Positions 1 to 9,041 of a DNA stretch of 64,000 nt are shown here, one piece after another. Each line of letters begins with the position of its first letter. Position 1 is the first letter of the stretch. The position numbers and the translations under genes are program-made. Source of the stretch: Fructilactobacillus cliffordii (GTDB lineage Bacteria > Bacillota > Bacilli > Lactobacillales > Lactobacillaceae). The notes below the pieces were generated by a model. That model made no database searches and had not been told where the DNA came from. It saw only the letters and a list, made by a program, of their open reading frames with translations. The stretch spans positions 1,395,402-1,459,401 of the forward strand of contig NZ_CP097117.1 in the NCBI RefSeq assembly GCF_024029355.1, given 5' to 3'.

Positions 1-335
1 TGGCTTATGGTCCATTGGCCGAAGGATTACTGACTGACAAGTATCTGAACGGAATTCCGGACGACATTCATCTGCACTTCACGAACAGCTTTATCCTAGA
101 TAAAGGGGAAGATGCAGCTGTGAAGAAGTTGAACCAGTTGAATAACTTAGCCCAGAACCGGAACCAAACCTTAGCTCAAATGGCGACGGCTTGGTTACTA
201 CATGATCCAACGGTTACGAGTGTGGTTACGGGTGCTTCCAAAGTAGAACATTTGGAAGATAACCTGAAGGCTTTGGATAACTTGGACTTTACGGCTGATG
301 AATTAGCTGAAATTGACCGGATTGTTAAAGACTAA
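1..335 (+). CDS. Aldo/keto reductase, C-terminal part
   Basis: This is the 3' end of a gene cut by the left edge of the window; codons are in frame from base 3. The remaining ~110 residues match the C-terminal part of the NADPH-dependent aldo/keto reductase (TIM barrel) family: a segment beginning YGPLAEGLLT, a helix with LAQMATAWLLHDPTVTSVV, the conserved nucleotide-binding region VVTGASKVEHLEDNLKAL and a final helix ending in ELAEIDRIV. The catalytic Tyr/Lys/Asp/His are in the missing part. The substrate cannot be told. A terminator follows at once, so this is the last gene of its unit. Confidence 0.85.
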   Translation, partial: AYGPLAEGLLTDKYLNGIPDDIHLHFTNSFILDKGEDAAVKKLNQLNNLAQNRNQTLAQMATAWLLHDPTVTSVVTGASKVEHLEDNLKALDNLDFTADELAEIDRIVKD

Positions 336-349
336 TTGCTTTTAATATG

Positions 350-388
350 ACGCCTGTCATCGAGCGCTTGCTTGGTGGGGCGTTTTTT
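350..388 (+). terminator. Rho-independent terminator of the aldo/keto reductase gene
   Basis: ACGCC (350-354) pairs with GGCGT (379-383) around a long loop, followed by TTTTTT. It lies 15 bases after the stop codon. Confidence 0.55.
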
Positions 389-397
389 ATTTTGGCA

Positions 398-444
398 ATA
401 AAAAAGAGGAGCCCTAATTCCAAGAAATTGTGAATTAAAGCTCC
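398..444 (-). terminator. Terminator of the small membrane protein gene (minus strand)
   Basis: On the minus strand GGAGCTTTAATTC (444-432) pairs over 13 bp, with two G-U pairs, with GAATTAGGGCTCC (420-408), followed by TCTTTTTT. It lies 10 bases past the stop of the minus-strand gene at 454-699. Confidence 0.75.
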
Positions 445-453
445 ACTAGTTGT

Positions 454-699
454 TTACTTTTCGTTGCTGGTTGCCTTTTTTTGCTTCGTAAATGCCTGAT
501 ACTGGATGTCTAATAAGACCGCTTCGCCTCCGATGAGCAGTAAGAGCCCCATCCAAAGACTGGTATAGGTGGTAAACATCATGTAAACGGAATAGATCAA
601 GTAGAGGACGGGTAAAATGAACCCGAGTACCGGAAACTTAACTTGTCGAGATAAGAAAATTTGGATCAAGATGATGTCGATGATAATTAAAATCCACAT
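454..699 (-). CDS. Small integral membrane protein, unknown function
   Basis: An 81-residue protein with a good ribosome binding site (AGGAGA) ahead of ATG at 699. It is almost entirely hydrophobic, with about three membrane segments: residues 1-14 (WILIIIDIILIQIF), 24-46 and 48-64, and a basic, charged tail (KQKKATSNEK), which suggests the C terminus is cytoplasmic. I do not recognise the family. It is a single-gene unit between two terminators and has an AT-rich upstream region. Confidence 0.6.
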   Translation of the reverse strand: MWILIIIDIILIQIFLSRQVKFPVLGFILPVLYLIYSVYMMFTTYTSLWMGLLLLIGGEAVLLDIQYQAFTKQKKATSNEK

Positions 700-796
700 G
701 AAAATTCTCCTTTATTAGTGTAAATTTAATTATAACATAACTAATTTGATATCTAACTATACTCAGATAATATGGATAAATTAGTTTAATCCAAAA

Positions 797-836
797 ACAC
801 CCACAGAACAGAGATAATCGTTCGGTGGGTGTTTTA
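797..836. terminator. Bidirectional terminator downstream of rnjA
   Basis: ACACCCAC (797-804) pairs with GTGGGTGT (825-832). It has A-rich flank on the left and T-rich flank on the right, so it can act on both strands; it serves rnjA on the minus strand. Confidence 0.8.
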
Positions 837-853
837 TTTTGTTCGACTAAGTT

Positions 854-2545
854 TTATTTTTGATTCGTGTTATTCATGATTAACATTGGTAAGACCAACG
901 GCCGGCGTTCCGTCTTTTCGTAAAGGAAGTTCGACAGTTCGTTAATCACGGCCTTTTTAATCGTTTTTTCACTAGCGTTTTTGTTGTTCATGGCGCGACG
1001 AATGGTTCGAAAGACGAGTTTCCGCCCTTGATCTAACAGTTCACCGGATTCACGCATGTACACAAAACCACGTGAGAGTAGGTCGGGACCAGATTGAATT
1101 TCGCGGTCCTTGAGGTTGATGGTGGCCACTACCACCACGAGACCTTCCTCTGAGAGGAGTTGGCGATCCTTGATGACCTTTTCGTTAACGGTATCAACGC
1201 CATTTCCATCGATGTACACGTCTCCGGCCGCAAAGTTCCCAGCCATTCGCGCACTATCTTTGGTAAGAGCTAACACATCACCATTTCTGAGAATGAAACA
1301 GTGGTCCTTCGGAATCCCACACTGTTCGGCGAGACCCATATGGATTTTTTGCATCCGGTATTCCCCGTGAATCGGGACGAAGAACTTCGGTTTCATCAGC
1401 CGAATCATCAGTTTCTCTTCTTCTTGACCACCGTGTCCAGAGGTATGGATGTGGTTTTCGTAACCTTTAATTACCGTAGCGCCGGCTTCTTCTAATTCGT
1501 TGATAACCCGGTTCACGCTTAAGACGTTTCCCGGAATAGGGTTACTGGAAAGGACTACCGTATCGCCCGGTTCAATCGAAATTTGGCGGTGGGTTCCGTT
1601 GGCAATTCGCGAGAGAGCTGCCATTTGTTCTCCTTGGGATCCAGTACAAAGAATCATAACTTTGTTGGCCGGTAAGGACTTCAGTTGGTTGGCATCCACG
1701 AACGCTTTGTCAGGGACCTTAATGTAACCCAGTTCGCGGCCGTTCACCACGGCTGCTTCCATACTCCGTCCAAAGACGGCAATTTTGCGACCGTTTTTGT
1801 AGGCGGCATCGATGGCGGTCATGACCCGCGAAAGGTTCGAGGCAAAGGTAGCGAAGATAATTCGACCGTCGACGCGTTTAAAAATTTTACGGACTGAATC
1901 ACTTACGTAGCGTTCGGACTTGGTCCAGACGGGCTTTTCGGCATTAGTACTGTCGGCCATCAGGCACAGTACTCCTTCTTCACCGAGTTTAGCCATTGCT
2001 TGTAAATCTGGTGGAGTGTTCGTCACTGGGGTCAAATCAAACTTGTAGTCCCCAGTCTCAACAATCACACCGTCAGGAGTGTGCACAGCCACCCCTAGAG
2101 CGTCCGGGATGGAGTGAGTCGTACGGAAGAACGAAACACTGGTTTTCTTAAACTTTAAGACCGTGTTTTCGTCGATAGCATGCAATTCGGTTTGCTTGAG
2201 CATGCCATGTTCCTCAAGTTTTCCCTTGATAAGGGCGAGGGCGAGCGGACCAGCGTACACTGGAACGTTGATGGCTTTCAAAATAAAAGGAATCCCACCG
2301 ATGTGGTCTTCGTGACCGTGGGTAATCACCAAGGCTTTAATTTTATTCTGATTTTCCACTAGATATTGATAATCAGGAATGACGTAATCAATCCCGAGTT
2401 GAGTGCTCTCTGGGAACTTAATCCCAGCATCAATTAAGATAATTTCATCTTGAAATTGGACTCCGTAGGTATTCTTTCCAATTTCGCCTAGACCACCAAC
2501 GCCATAAATCGCCGTTTCGTTGTTTTTGACGTTTAGTTTATTCAT
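854..2545 (-). CDS. rnjA: Ribonuclease J1
   Basis: A 563-residue metallo-beta-lactamase/beta-CASP ribonuclease with both 5'-3' exonuclease and endonuclease activity, central to mRNA turnover and 16S rRNA maturation in Firmicutes; cytoplasmic. The zinc-binding motif HGHEDHIGG is intact near residue 76, followed by the second His in THSIPDA and the Asp in VETGDYKFD, with the beta-CASP motifs further on (CTGSQGEQMAAL, HTSGHGG, PIHGEYR) and the usual C-terminal dimerisation domain. It follows rpoY with a 1-base overlap, the normal Firmicutes pairing of RNA decay enzyme and RNA polymerase subunit. A second, catalytically degenerate RNase J is at 16634-18349. Confidence 0.97.
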   Translation of the reverse strand: MNKLNVKNNETAIYGVGGLGEIGKNTYGVQFQDEIILIDAGIKFPESTQLGIDYVIPDYQYLVENQNKIKALVITHGHEDHIGGIPFILKAINVPVYAGPLALALIKGKLEEHGMLKQTELHAIDENTVLKFKKTSVSFFRTTHSIPDALGVAVHTPDGVIVETGDYKFDLTPVTNTPPDLQAMAKLGEEGVLCLMADSTNAEKPVWTKSERYVSDSVRKIFKRVDGRIIFATFASNLSRVMTAIDAAYKNGRKIAVFGRSMEAAVVNGRELGYIKVPDKAFVDANQLKSLPANKVMILCTGSQGEQMAALSRIANGTHRQISIEPGDTVVLSSNPIPGNVLSVNRVINELEEAGATVIKGYENHIHTSGHGGQEEEKLMIRLMKPKFFVPIHGEYRMQKIHMGLAEQCGIPKDHCFILRNGDVLALTKDSARMAGNFAAGDVYIDGNGVDTVNEKVIKDRQLLSEEGLVVVVATINLKDREIQSGPDLLSRGFVYMRESGELLDQGRKLVFRTIRRAMNNKNASEKTIKKAVINELSNFLYEKTERRPLVLPMLIMNNTNQK

Positions 2546-2763
2546 TATTTATTAAACTCCGTAATTTTAAAATCTGGTTCTTGTTGTTCGAATTCGAGCT
2601 TTTTACCCGCTAACGGTTGGATGAATTCCACCACGTAGTCGGTGTTTTCAGCAATCAAATCACGAACTTCTGCTTGAGTTGGGGCGTCTAAGTAGAGCGA
2701 CTTTGTTGCTTCCCGTTTGGGATTTTCCTGTGGGTTTGGTTGGTATAATACTTTGTAAATCAC
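2545..2763 (-). CDS. rpoY: RNA polymerase epsilon subunit RpoY
   Basis: Small auxiliary subunit of Firmicutes RNA polymerase, 72 residues. The sequence has the family pattern: IYKVLYQ at the start, then SLYLDA, a central VRDLI helix and EFIQPLAGKKLEFEQQ. An ATG lies at 2769, but it is only two bases after AAAGGAG; the GTG at 2763 has an 8-base spacing and gives a start (M)IYKVLYQ that lines up with Bacillus RpoY, so I choose GTG. The gene overlaps rnjA by one base and is evidently co-transcribed with it. Confidence 0.92.
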   Translation of the reverse strand: MIYKVLYQPNPQENPKREATKSLYLDAPTQAEVRDLIAENTDYVVEFIQPLAGKKLEFEQQEPDFKITEFNK

Positions 2764-2923
2764 AATCATTACTCCTTTAATTCAGTTACTTAGTTTTTTG
2801 TGTCGAACTGTTCGTTGGTAGACCAACTCCTGCTTAAATTCTATCATAGATTATGATGCAAGTATATACGGAGCGTTTTCTGTTAGAATGAGAATGGTAA
2901 TGATAGACAAATGGAGAAATAAA

Positions 2924-3397
2924 ATGAAGACGGGAATTGAACTAGTCCTGGGGCTTTTGATTGCTCTGGTGATTTATAATGTATTGCATCACTTCTTGGT
3001 CACGCTGCCGAATAAACGCCATCAACGCCAGGTGCGGGCGTTAGTGGATCAAGAGGTTAATAAAACCTTGACCACTTTGCAGAATCCGACTGGTCAGTTA
3101 GTGGTAGGAGAGTTAGTGCGCGCCAAGGTTTTAGATGAAGTATGGGGCCGGGGCATCATGGTCTTTGAGTATCGTTGTGCTCTGCAGCAATACCCTGGTG
3201 AAGTGAAAACCACGCAATTGTTAGCAGATGCTTTGGAACGGCAAGCTCGGGCAGATGGCTACGTAACGCCGGGTGGGCGGTCCCGGTTATTGGTGACCGA
3301 TTGTTGGATTAACCAAGATCAGCTCTCTTTTGACGTGGCCGATCTTGCCAACCGAGCCACTCAGGAATACGTGACTGATTTACATCGATTAGATTAA
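2924..3397 (+). CDS. Membrane-anchored protein of unknown function
   Basis: A 157-residue protein. The ATG at 2924 is preceded by GGAGA at six bases; an in-frame ATG at 2888 has no such site. It has one N-terminal membrane segment (about residues 4-22, ELVLGLLIALVIYNVL), then a soluble part rich in charged residues. No signal peptidase site or known domain was recognised. It is divergent from rpoY and convergent with def, and stands alone. Confidence 0.65.
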   Translation: MKTGIELVLGLLIALVIYNVLHHFLVTLPNKRHQRQVRALVDQEVNKTLTTLQNPTGQLVVGELVRAKVLDEVWGRGIMVFEYRCALQQYPGEVKTTQLLADALERQARADGYVTPGGRSRLLVTDCWINQDQLSFDVADLANRATQEYVTDLHRLD

Positions 3398-3398
3398 T

Positions 3399-3440
3399 AA
3401 AAACGTTTCTCTTCAACACGAAGGGAAACGTTTTTATTTT
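3399..3440. terminator. Bidirectional terminator between the membrane protein gene and def
   Basis: AAAAACGTTTCTCTT (3399-3413) pairs over 15 bases, with one T-G pair, with AAGGGAAACGTTTTT (3421-3435). T-runs occur on both strands. Confidence 0.85.
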
Positions 3441-3455
3441 ATGCAGTTGTTTCGA

Positions 3456-4016
3456 CTATTCAATAAAGATTTCGTTATCCTCTTTTGCGAACGGATCTTG
3501 TTTGTTGATGTGATCGTAAAAAAGGGTACCGTGCAGATGGTCAATCTCATGTTGGGCAATAATGGCCGGATAGTGTTTTAGCCGGACGCGGTGTTTTTCA
3601 CCATCTAGGTCTTGATATTCAACGGTAATTCGGTCAGAACGCGGTACGTAACCTGGAATGTCTTTATCGACCGAAAGACAGCCTTCACCCACGGTAAGGG
3701 CAGCCTGTTGGACGGAATTTGAGACAATCACCGGATTCACTATGATGGCTTTGAACGGGGATTCCTGACCTTCTTCTTCCGGTGGAGTTAGGATCGCTGC
3801 CATTAGCTTGGAAACACCCACTTGGGGCGCAGCCAAACCGACTCCAGCTCGCAGGTGGTATTTTTTACATTGTTCTTCATCCTGGCTAATTTCTAGGTAT
3901 TGCATCATTTTTTCACCCAGCTGGCGATCCTCGTCACTAAGGGGAAACTGGACCGGTTTCGCTTGCTTGCGCAAGACGGGGTTACCATCCCGGGTAATAT
4001 CTTTCATTAAATACAA
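3456..4016 (-). CDS. def: Peptide deformylase
   Basis: Removes the formyl group from the N-terminal methionine of new proteins. About 186 residues, a type 2 Gram-positive deformylase with all three motifs: [15 protein letters not shown] (Cys metal ligand) and HEIDH (two His ligands and catalytic Glu). The start is TTG at 4016: GGAGG lies 8 bases before it and it gives (M)[15 protein letters not shown], whereas the upstream ATG at 4031 overlaps that binding site. Single gene, convergent with the gene at 2924. Confidence 0.95.
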   Translation of the reverse strand: MYLMKDITRDGNPVLRKQAKPVQFPLSDEDRQLGEKMMQYLEISQDEEQCKKYHLRAGVGLAAPQVGVSKLMAAILTPPEEEGQESPFKAIIVNPVIVSNSVQQAALTVGEGCLSVDKDIPGYVPRSDRITVEYQDLDGEKHRVRLKHYPAIIAQHEIDHLHGTLFYDHINKQDPFAKEDNEIFIE

Positions 4017-4192
4017 GGTAAAAGCCTCCATTCGTTGTTATAATCCGTACTTCATTATAGGCTAGCGGCTGCACGCTTGCAAAACAAATCTTTGCAACGA
4101 TTTACGAAAAACTTTGCAAAATCTTAACTTAATGTTAGTTTATTACTAACAAAAAAACGAAACGATAAACCAATCTTTAGGAGATGAGAAGG

Positions 4193-5125
4193 ATGCAAGT
4201 CCCAATCTTAATTACAGGAGCACCCATGCGGGTTCACCAACTACTGACAGCGCTTGCCATGCTGGATTTACCGGTGACGGTTTTGTTAGACGAGGAAAGT
4301 TTTGCAGCAGAAGCTATTATTTCCCGAGCTTGTCGTCACTTTCGGACAAAAAAATTAGAGGCAGATGCGGACTTGAGCATGATTGATACACTAATTTATG
4401 TGCCGAGCCTTGATTTTTATGCCCAGCTAGAGACAGAAGCTACAAAGATTGCCCCGGTATTAGTGCCTGCAATCGATGAATTACGGTTGATGATTAACGA
4501 CGTGATGGAACGCGCTTTTCAGGGAAAAATCATTGTGGATGCGCCTCACGATGAAATCTTTTTGTATTTCTTGGCCTCTTTCTCTGGCCTTGATGTGAAT
4601 AAGCTGATGGGTGTGGGCAACGTGCCAGTTTCGTTAATGCTAAGGGAACAATTGATTGCAAATTTTAACGTTTCTGATGAAGACATCAACGTGAGCGCCT
4701 GTGGCTTGAACACCAATTGTGTTTTGGCTTGGAATCGAATTTACGTGGGCTCATCATCATTGTTATCCTACGTGGCAAGTCCGACGAATAATTATGACAC
4801 TGATTTGATTGGCAAGTTGCAACAAGTTGTTACGGATCCGCAAATTGTTGTCAATCAGGTGTTACAAATTCAAGCGGTTGTAAAGCTTTTGCTATGTCTC
4901 ATCGGAGCGGATTCCACTGTGCAACCAGTGGTTAGTTTAGAAAAAAAGAGTGACCAAATTGCGCTAAACCAGATGCCCAAACTGATTAATCAGGGTGGGT
5001 TATCACACGAGTTGCCGGTTAAGCTATCGGATGCTGAAACAGAAGAACTGGACTATAATTCAAACTGGTCAACGGAAATTATCGAAGCAATTAAGAAGGA
5101 AAGTCAGCATGAAGAAACGCACTAA
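4193..5125 (+). CDS. Lactate/malate dehydrogenase-like protein, probably not an active enzyme
   Basis: A 310-residue protein whose C-terminal half follows the L-lactate/malate dehydrogenase fold: a segment with MGVGNVPVSLMLREQL matches the region of true enzymes that reads roughly GSGTVLDSARLRYEL, and VSACGLNTNCVLAWNR lies where enzymes have the GEHGDSE active-site loop. The catalytic His is absent, and the N-terminal ITGAPMRVHQLL lacks the GxGxxG dinucleotide motif. I infer a non-catalytic or repurposed paralogue. AGGAG lies 9 bases before ATG 4193; an ATG at 4184 is too close to it. It overlaps the UPF0223 gene by 17 bases, so the two are translated from one message. Confidence 0.7.
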   Translation: MQVPILITGAPMRVHQLLTALAMLDLPVTVLLDEESFAAEAIISRACRHFRTKKLEADADLSMIDTLIYVPSLDFYAQLETEATKIAPVLVPAIDELRLMINDVMERAFQGKIIVDAPHDEIFLYFLASFSGLDVNKLMGVGNVPVSLMLREQLIANFNVSDEDINVSACGLNTNCVLAWNRIYVGSSSLLSYVASPTNNYDTDLIGKLQQVVTDPQIVVNQVLQIQAVVKLLLCLIGADSTVQPVVSLEKKSDQIALNQMPKLINQGGLSHELPVKLSDAETEELDYNSNWSTEIIEAIKKESQHEETH

Positions 5126-5405
5126 CGATACCTATAGTTATCCAGTCGTCGAAGATTGGTCGGTTGTCGAACTGACGGATGTAACGGAGTTTTTCCGGAA
5201 CGTGGAACGGGCCTATGAACAGTCTCACGGGGTAAAACGAGAACAATTGGTTAAAAGTTTTCAACGATTTCAGGAAATTAATCCGGCGCGGACGGAACAA
5301 AATCAGCTGCGGCGGGAGTTTGAACGTAATTCAGGCTTTGACGTTTATCAGGTGTTAAAGCAGGTTGAAGCCAATCCACAGGCAAAATGGATTAAGATTA
5401 ATTAG
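5109..5405 (+). CDS. UPF0223 family protein
   Basis: A 98-residue helical protein of unknown function similar to Bacillus YktA: the family features YPVVEDWSVVELTDV near the N terminus, VERAYEQ in the middle and SGFDVYQVLKQ near the C terminus are present. The start at 5109 follows AAGGAAAG and lies inside the end of the dehydrogenase-like gene. The conserved short length and the position before typA support a real gene. Confidence 0.85.
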   Translation: MKKRTNDTYSYPVVEDWSVVELTDVTEFFRNVERAYEQSHGVKREQLVKSFQRFQEINPARTEQNQLRREFERNSGFDVYQVLKQVEANPQAKWIKIN

Positions 5406-5435
5406 TTTGACTGTAACGAGACTAATGTGCTATGC

Positions 5436-5464
5436 TTGACAATAGTTTTAACAGCGAATAGAAG
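5436..5464 (+). promoter_or_regulatory. Candidate promoter in the gap before typA
   Basis: TTGACA (5436-5441), 17-base spacer, TAGAAG (5459-5464). The -35 is perfect, the -10 is 4 of 6. A terminator lies only ~40 bases downstream. Confidence 0.45.
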
Positions 5465-5506
5465 AGCATCGAACGATTTTACATTGTTAATATGGAGTGC
5501 GGAGAG

Positions 5507-5530
5507 GCTGTGACGGTGTCACGGCTTTTT
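5507..5530 (+). terminator. Terminator between the UPF0223 gene and typA
   Basis: GCTGTGAC (5507-5514), a 3-base loop, GTCACGGC (5518-5525), then TTTTT. It ends either the upstream operon or a short transcript from the 5436 promoter. Confidence 0.7.
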
Positions 5531-5593
5531 ATCTGACTGTTACGATTAAATTGAGTTGTTGGCTTTTTTTATGCTTTGGAGGAGGAACCACAT

Positions 5594-7432
5594 TTGAAAA
5601 CAAGAGATGATATTAGAAACATTGCCATTATTGCCCACGTTGACCACGGTAAAACGACCTTGGTTAACGAACTTTTAAAGCAATCTGACACGTTAGATGG
5701 TCACGAACAAATCCAAGACCGGGCCATGGATACGAACCCGATTGAACGGGAACGTGGAATCACCATTTTATCAAAGAACACGGCCGTTAAGTACGATGGC
5801 AAACAAATTAACATCTTGGATACTCCCGGACATGCCGACTTTGGTGGTGAAGTAGAACGGATTATGCGGATGGTTGATGGGGTGCTTTTGGTGGTTGATG
5901 CTGCTGAAGGTACGATGCCACAAACGCGGTTCGTGCTGAAAAAGGCTTTGGACCAACATTTGACGCCCATCGTAGTAATCAACAAAGTGGATAAGCCCGG
6001 TGCTCGTCCTGAAGAAGTGGTTGACGAAGTTTTGGACCTCTTCATTGAATTAGGGGCTGACGAAAGTCAATTAGACTTCCCAGTGGTATACGCTTCAGCA
6101 ATGAACGGGACTTCCAGTCTTGATCCTGACCTTGATAGTCAAGAACACACGATGAAGCCGATCTTTGACACCATCTTAGACAACATTCCTGCCCCAATCG
6201 ATAACTCAGAAGATCCATTACAATTCCAAGTTGCCATGCTTGATTACGATGATTTCGTGGGTCGGATCGGAATTGGTCGGGTCTTTCGGGGCAAGATTAA
6301 AGTTGGTGACAACGTGGTCGTAATGAAGTTGGATGGTTCCCAACAAAAATTCCGGGTGACAAAGATCATGGGATTTGTCGGCTTGAACAAGGTTGACATC
6401 ACCGAAGCCAAGGCCGGAGACCTGATTGCGGTATCTGGAATGGAAGACATTAACGTTGGAGAAACGGTCGTTGCCCCAGATGCATTAGAACCACTTCCAA
6501 TCTTGCGGATTGACGAGCCAACCATGCAAATGACGTTTGGAACGAACACGTCGCCATTTGTAGGTAAAGACGGTAAGTTCGTGACGGCGCGGCAGTTAAT
6601 TGACCGGCTTGAACGGGAATTGCACACTGATGTTTCTCTCCGAGTGGAAGACACTGATGATCCAGGTGCTTGGTTGGTTTCTGGACGTGGTGAATTGCAC
6701 TTGTCCATCTTGATCGAAACTTTACGGCGGGAAGGCTTTGAATTACAAGTTTCTCGTCCCGAAGTTATTTACAAAGAAATTGACGGAGTAAAATGCGAAC
6801 CATACGAATCAGTTCAAATTGATACTCCAGAAGAGTACTCCGGGGCCATCATTGATACCCTTTCCCAACGTAAAGGGGAAATGCAAAACATGGAAAGTGT
6901 CGGTAACGGTCAAACCCGACTCAGTTTCTTGGTTCCATCTCGAGGCTTAATCGGATACTCCACGCAATTTCTGTCTTTAACGCATGGATATGGAATCATG
7001 AACCACAGTTTTGAAAAGTATGCTCCCGTAGTTAAGAACTGGGACCCAGGTCGTCGGAACGGAACTTTGGTTTCAATTAACACTGGTAAGGTAACCACTT
7101 ACGCTATCATGGCTGTGCAAGACCGGGGTAAGATTTTTACTGATCCAGGTACGGAAGTTTACGAAGGAATGATTGTCGGGGAAAACTCCCGGGATAACGA
7201 TATTTCCGTGAACATCACGAGAGGTCGGAACCAAACGAACGTCCGGGCCGCTGGTTCTGAAGATATTGCCAAGGTTAAGGCACCCGTGCACTTGACTTTA
7301 GAAGAATCCTTGGAATTCTTGAACAGTGATGAACTTTGTGAAGTTACGCCAGACCACGTTCGTTTACGGAAACGTATCTTGAACACGAACGAACGGGAAA
7401 AAGCTGCGAAGAAGCAAAAACATAACCGTTAA
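5594..7432 (+). CDS. typA: Translational GTPase TypA/BipA
   Basis: A 612-residue ribosome-binding GTPase that assists ribosome assembly and stress adaptation. The GTPase motifs are AHVDHGKTT (P-loop), RERGITI (switch I), DTPGHADFG (G3) and NKVD (G4); elongation-factor-like domains 2, 3 and 5 follow, with the C-terminal region specific to TypA. The TTG at 5594 is chosen because GGAGGAGG lies 7 bases upstream and it gives (M)[19 protein letters not shown], matching homologues; the ATG at 5576 would lie before this site. Neighbour of ftsW, as in many lactobacilli. Confidence 0.97.
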   Translation: MKTRDDIRNIAIIAHVDHGKTTLVNELLKQSDTLDGHEQIQDRAMDTNPIERERGITILSKNTAVKYDGKQINILDTPGHADFGGEVERIMRMVDGVLLVVDAAEGTMPQTRFVLKKALDQHLTPIVVINKVDKPGARPEEVVDEVLDLFIELGADESQLDFPVVYASAMNGTSSLDPDLDSQEHTMKPIFDTILDNIPAPIDNSEDPLQFQVAMLDYDDFVGRIGIGRVFRGKIKVGDNVVVMKLDGSQQKFRVTKIMGFVGLNKVDITEAKAGDLIAVSGMEDINVGETVVAPDALEPLPILRIDEPTMQMTFGTNTSPFVGKDGKFVTARQLIDRLERELHTDVSLRVEDTDDPGAWLVSGRGELHLSILIETLRREGFELQVSRPEVIYKEIDGVKCEPYESVQIDTPEEYSGAIIDTLSQRKGEMQNMESVGNGQTRLSFLVPSRGLIGYSTQFLSLTHGYGIMNHSFEKYAPVVKNWDPGRRNGTLVSINTGKVTTYAIMAVQDRGKIFTDPGTEVYEGMIVGENSRDNDISVNITRGRNQTNVRAAGSEDIAKVKAPVHLTLEESLEFLNSDELCEVTPDHVRLRKRILNTNEREKAAKKQKHNR

Positions 7433-7440
7433 TTAAACGC

Positions 7441-7473
7441 AAAAAGACTGCCATTATTGGTGGTCTTTTTTTG
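7441..7473 (+). terminator. Terminator of typA
   Basis: AAAAAGACTGCC pairs, with G-U pairs, with GGTGGTCTTTTT around ATTATT, followed by further T residues. Confidence 0.7.
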
Positions 7474-7577
7474 TACGGTACTTACTAAAAAATTGAAATA
7501 GTTTTCTTGCTGAAAGTACGTTAATTTATAGTACAATGAAAGTACTGAATTTAAAAAAGGAAGTCGGAGAATGAACG

Positions 7578-8771
7578 ATGAAGAAGTTTTTTAAAGGACT
7601 AGATTGGTATCTATTTTTCCCATATTTATTGCTTTGTGGCATTGGAATTGTCATGGTCTATTCTTCAAGTGCTGGAATCGGACTGACCCACGGAGGTTTT
7701 GCGACCGCCTATCTTTATAAACAAATTGGGTTTGTCGCGATTGCGATGATTTTGATGTTTTTGATGTATCGCATTAAACTAAAAATTTTTCAAAACGTCT
7801 ATTTTATCATGGTGTTTAGTGGCATTCTAGTGGTCTTGTTAATTGGGGTCTTTTTTGTTAGTAAAAAGATTAATGGAGCTGCTGGGTGGATTAACTTGGG
7901 ACCGATTAACTTGCAGCCAGCGGAGCTCTGTAAATTTTACTTCATCATTTATTTTGCGAACTTCTTTAATAAGCGGTCGAGTATTATCGCCCAAGAAGGA
8001 CTCTGGCGGGCAACTACCTATAATCTAAAACCATTGTTTTTACCAATTTTGATTCTTTTCTTAGTATTAGCTCAACCAGATACCGGTGGGTTTGCAATTA
8101 ACCTCTTCATTATTGTCATTATGTTTCTAGCAGCCAGTACGGCTCCCAAACTTGTGGTGGGAATCGTGAGCTTTTGTCTGGTATTACCGTTAATGGTGAT
8201 GCATTTAGCGGGAAGTTGGATTATTCAATTTGCCGATAATAGTAGTAATTATAAAATTCAACGGTTTGTTTCGTTTGCCGATCCGTTCTTGCACGCTCAG
8301 AGTTCTGGACAACAGTTGATTAATTCTTACTATGCCATTAGTAACGGTGGTTTGTTTGGTCGCGGACTTGGTAATTCAATTCAAAAAATGGGATATTTGG
8401 CCGAACCGAATACCGACTTTATCTTGCCCATTATTTCAGAGGAGCTTGGATTAGTTGGGGTGGTTTTGATTTTAGCGCTATTGTTCATTCTGATAGCACG
8501 GACAATTAAGATTGGGATTCGAACCACTAACATTTATTACAGTACGATTTGTTATGGAACGGCCGCATACCTAATGATTCAAACACTTTTTAATGCTGGA
8601 GGAGCAGTTGGTTTTGTCCCGTTAACGGGGGTAACGTTACCCTTTATTAGTTATGGGGGATCCAGTATCATTACTTTAAGCTTGTGCTTAGGCTTGGTAA
8701 TGAAAATTAGCCATAATGAGCAGCGGATTCGTGATCAACGTGTGCCGCGCTTACGCAGTTTACGAAATTAG
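7578..8771 (+). CDS. ftsW: Cell division peptidoglycan polymerase FtsW
   Basis: A 397-residue SEDS-family protein with about ten membrane segments, the glycosyltransferase that polymerises septal peptidoglycan with a partner class b PBP. Family marks: GIVMVYSSS in the first helix, AEPNTDFILPIISEELG in the large extracellular loop, which holds the catalytic Asp region, and GVTLPFISYGGSS near the C terminus. FtsW rather than RodA is inferred from the position next to typA and the ylbG-rsmD-coaD cluster. It is followed after 13 bases by ylbG and is likely the head of that operon. Confidence 0.93.
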   Translation: MKKFFKGLDWYLFFPYLLLCGIGIVMVYSSSAGIGLTHGGFATAYLYKQIGFVAIAMILMFLMYRIKLKIFQNVYFIMVFSGILVVLLIGVFFVSKKINGAAGWINLGPINLQPAELCKFYFIIYFANFFNKRSSIIAQEGLWRATTYNLKPLFLPILILFLVLAQPDTGGFAINLFIIVIMFLAASTAPKLVVGIVSFCLVLPLMVMHLAGSWIIQFADNSSNYKIQRFVSFADPFLHAQSSGQQLINSYYAISNGGLFGRGLGNSIQKMGYLAEPNTDFILPIISEELGLVGVVLILALLFILIARTIKIGIRTTNIYYSTICYGTAAYLMIQTLFNAGGAVGFVPLTGVTLPFISYGGSSIITLSLCLGLVMKISHNEQRIRDQRVPRLRSLRN

Positions 8772-8784
8772 GAGGGGACTAATT

Positions 8785-9039
8785 ATGGAAAAACGAACGG
8801 AATTATTAGTTTCTTTGTTTTCCATCAAACAGGCCAAAACGTTGCAACGCTTTGGAGACGTTCGCTACGTTTCGCGTCGGATGCGTTATGCAATCTTGTA
8901 TGTTCAACAGGCGGATGTAAATAAGATTATGCAGGAACTTAATCAACTCCGGATGGTTAAGAAAGTTGATTTAGTGCCGACGAAAACCCTATCGTTTCAA
9001 TTTGAAGACTTGAACCAGACGGTGGAAGGAGCTGGATAG
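8785..9039 (+). CDS. ylbG: YlbG family (DUF2129) protein
   Basis: A small cytoplasmic protein of 84 residues, function unknown, matching the DUF2129/YlbG family: RTELLVSLFSIKQAKTL at the start, GDVRYVSRRMRYAILYV in the middle. ATG 8785 is preceded by GGAGGGG. Its place between ftsW and rsmD is conserved in Bacilli. Confidence 0.9.
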   Translation: MEKRTELLVSLFSIKQAKTLQRFGDVRYVSRRMRYAILYVQQADVNKIMQELNQLRMVKKVDLVPTKTLSFQFEDLNQTVEGAG

Positions 9040-9041
9040 GC

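Noticed and set aside
1110..2362. Several plus-strand open frames opposite rnjA
   Set aside because: All lie antisense within the RNase J1 gene, with Ser/Arg-rich low-quality products and no RBS.
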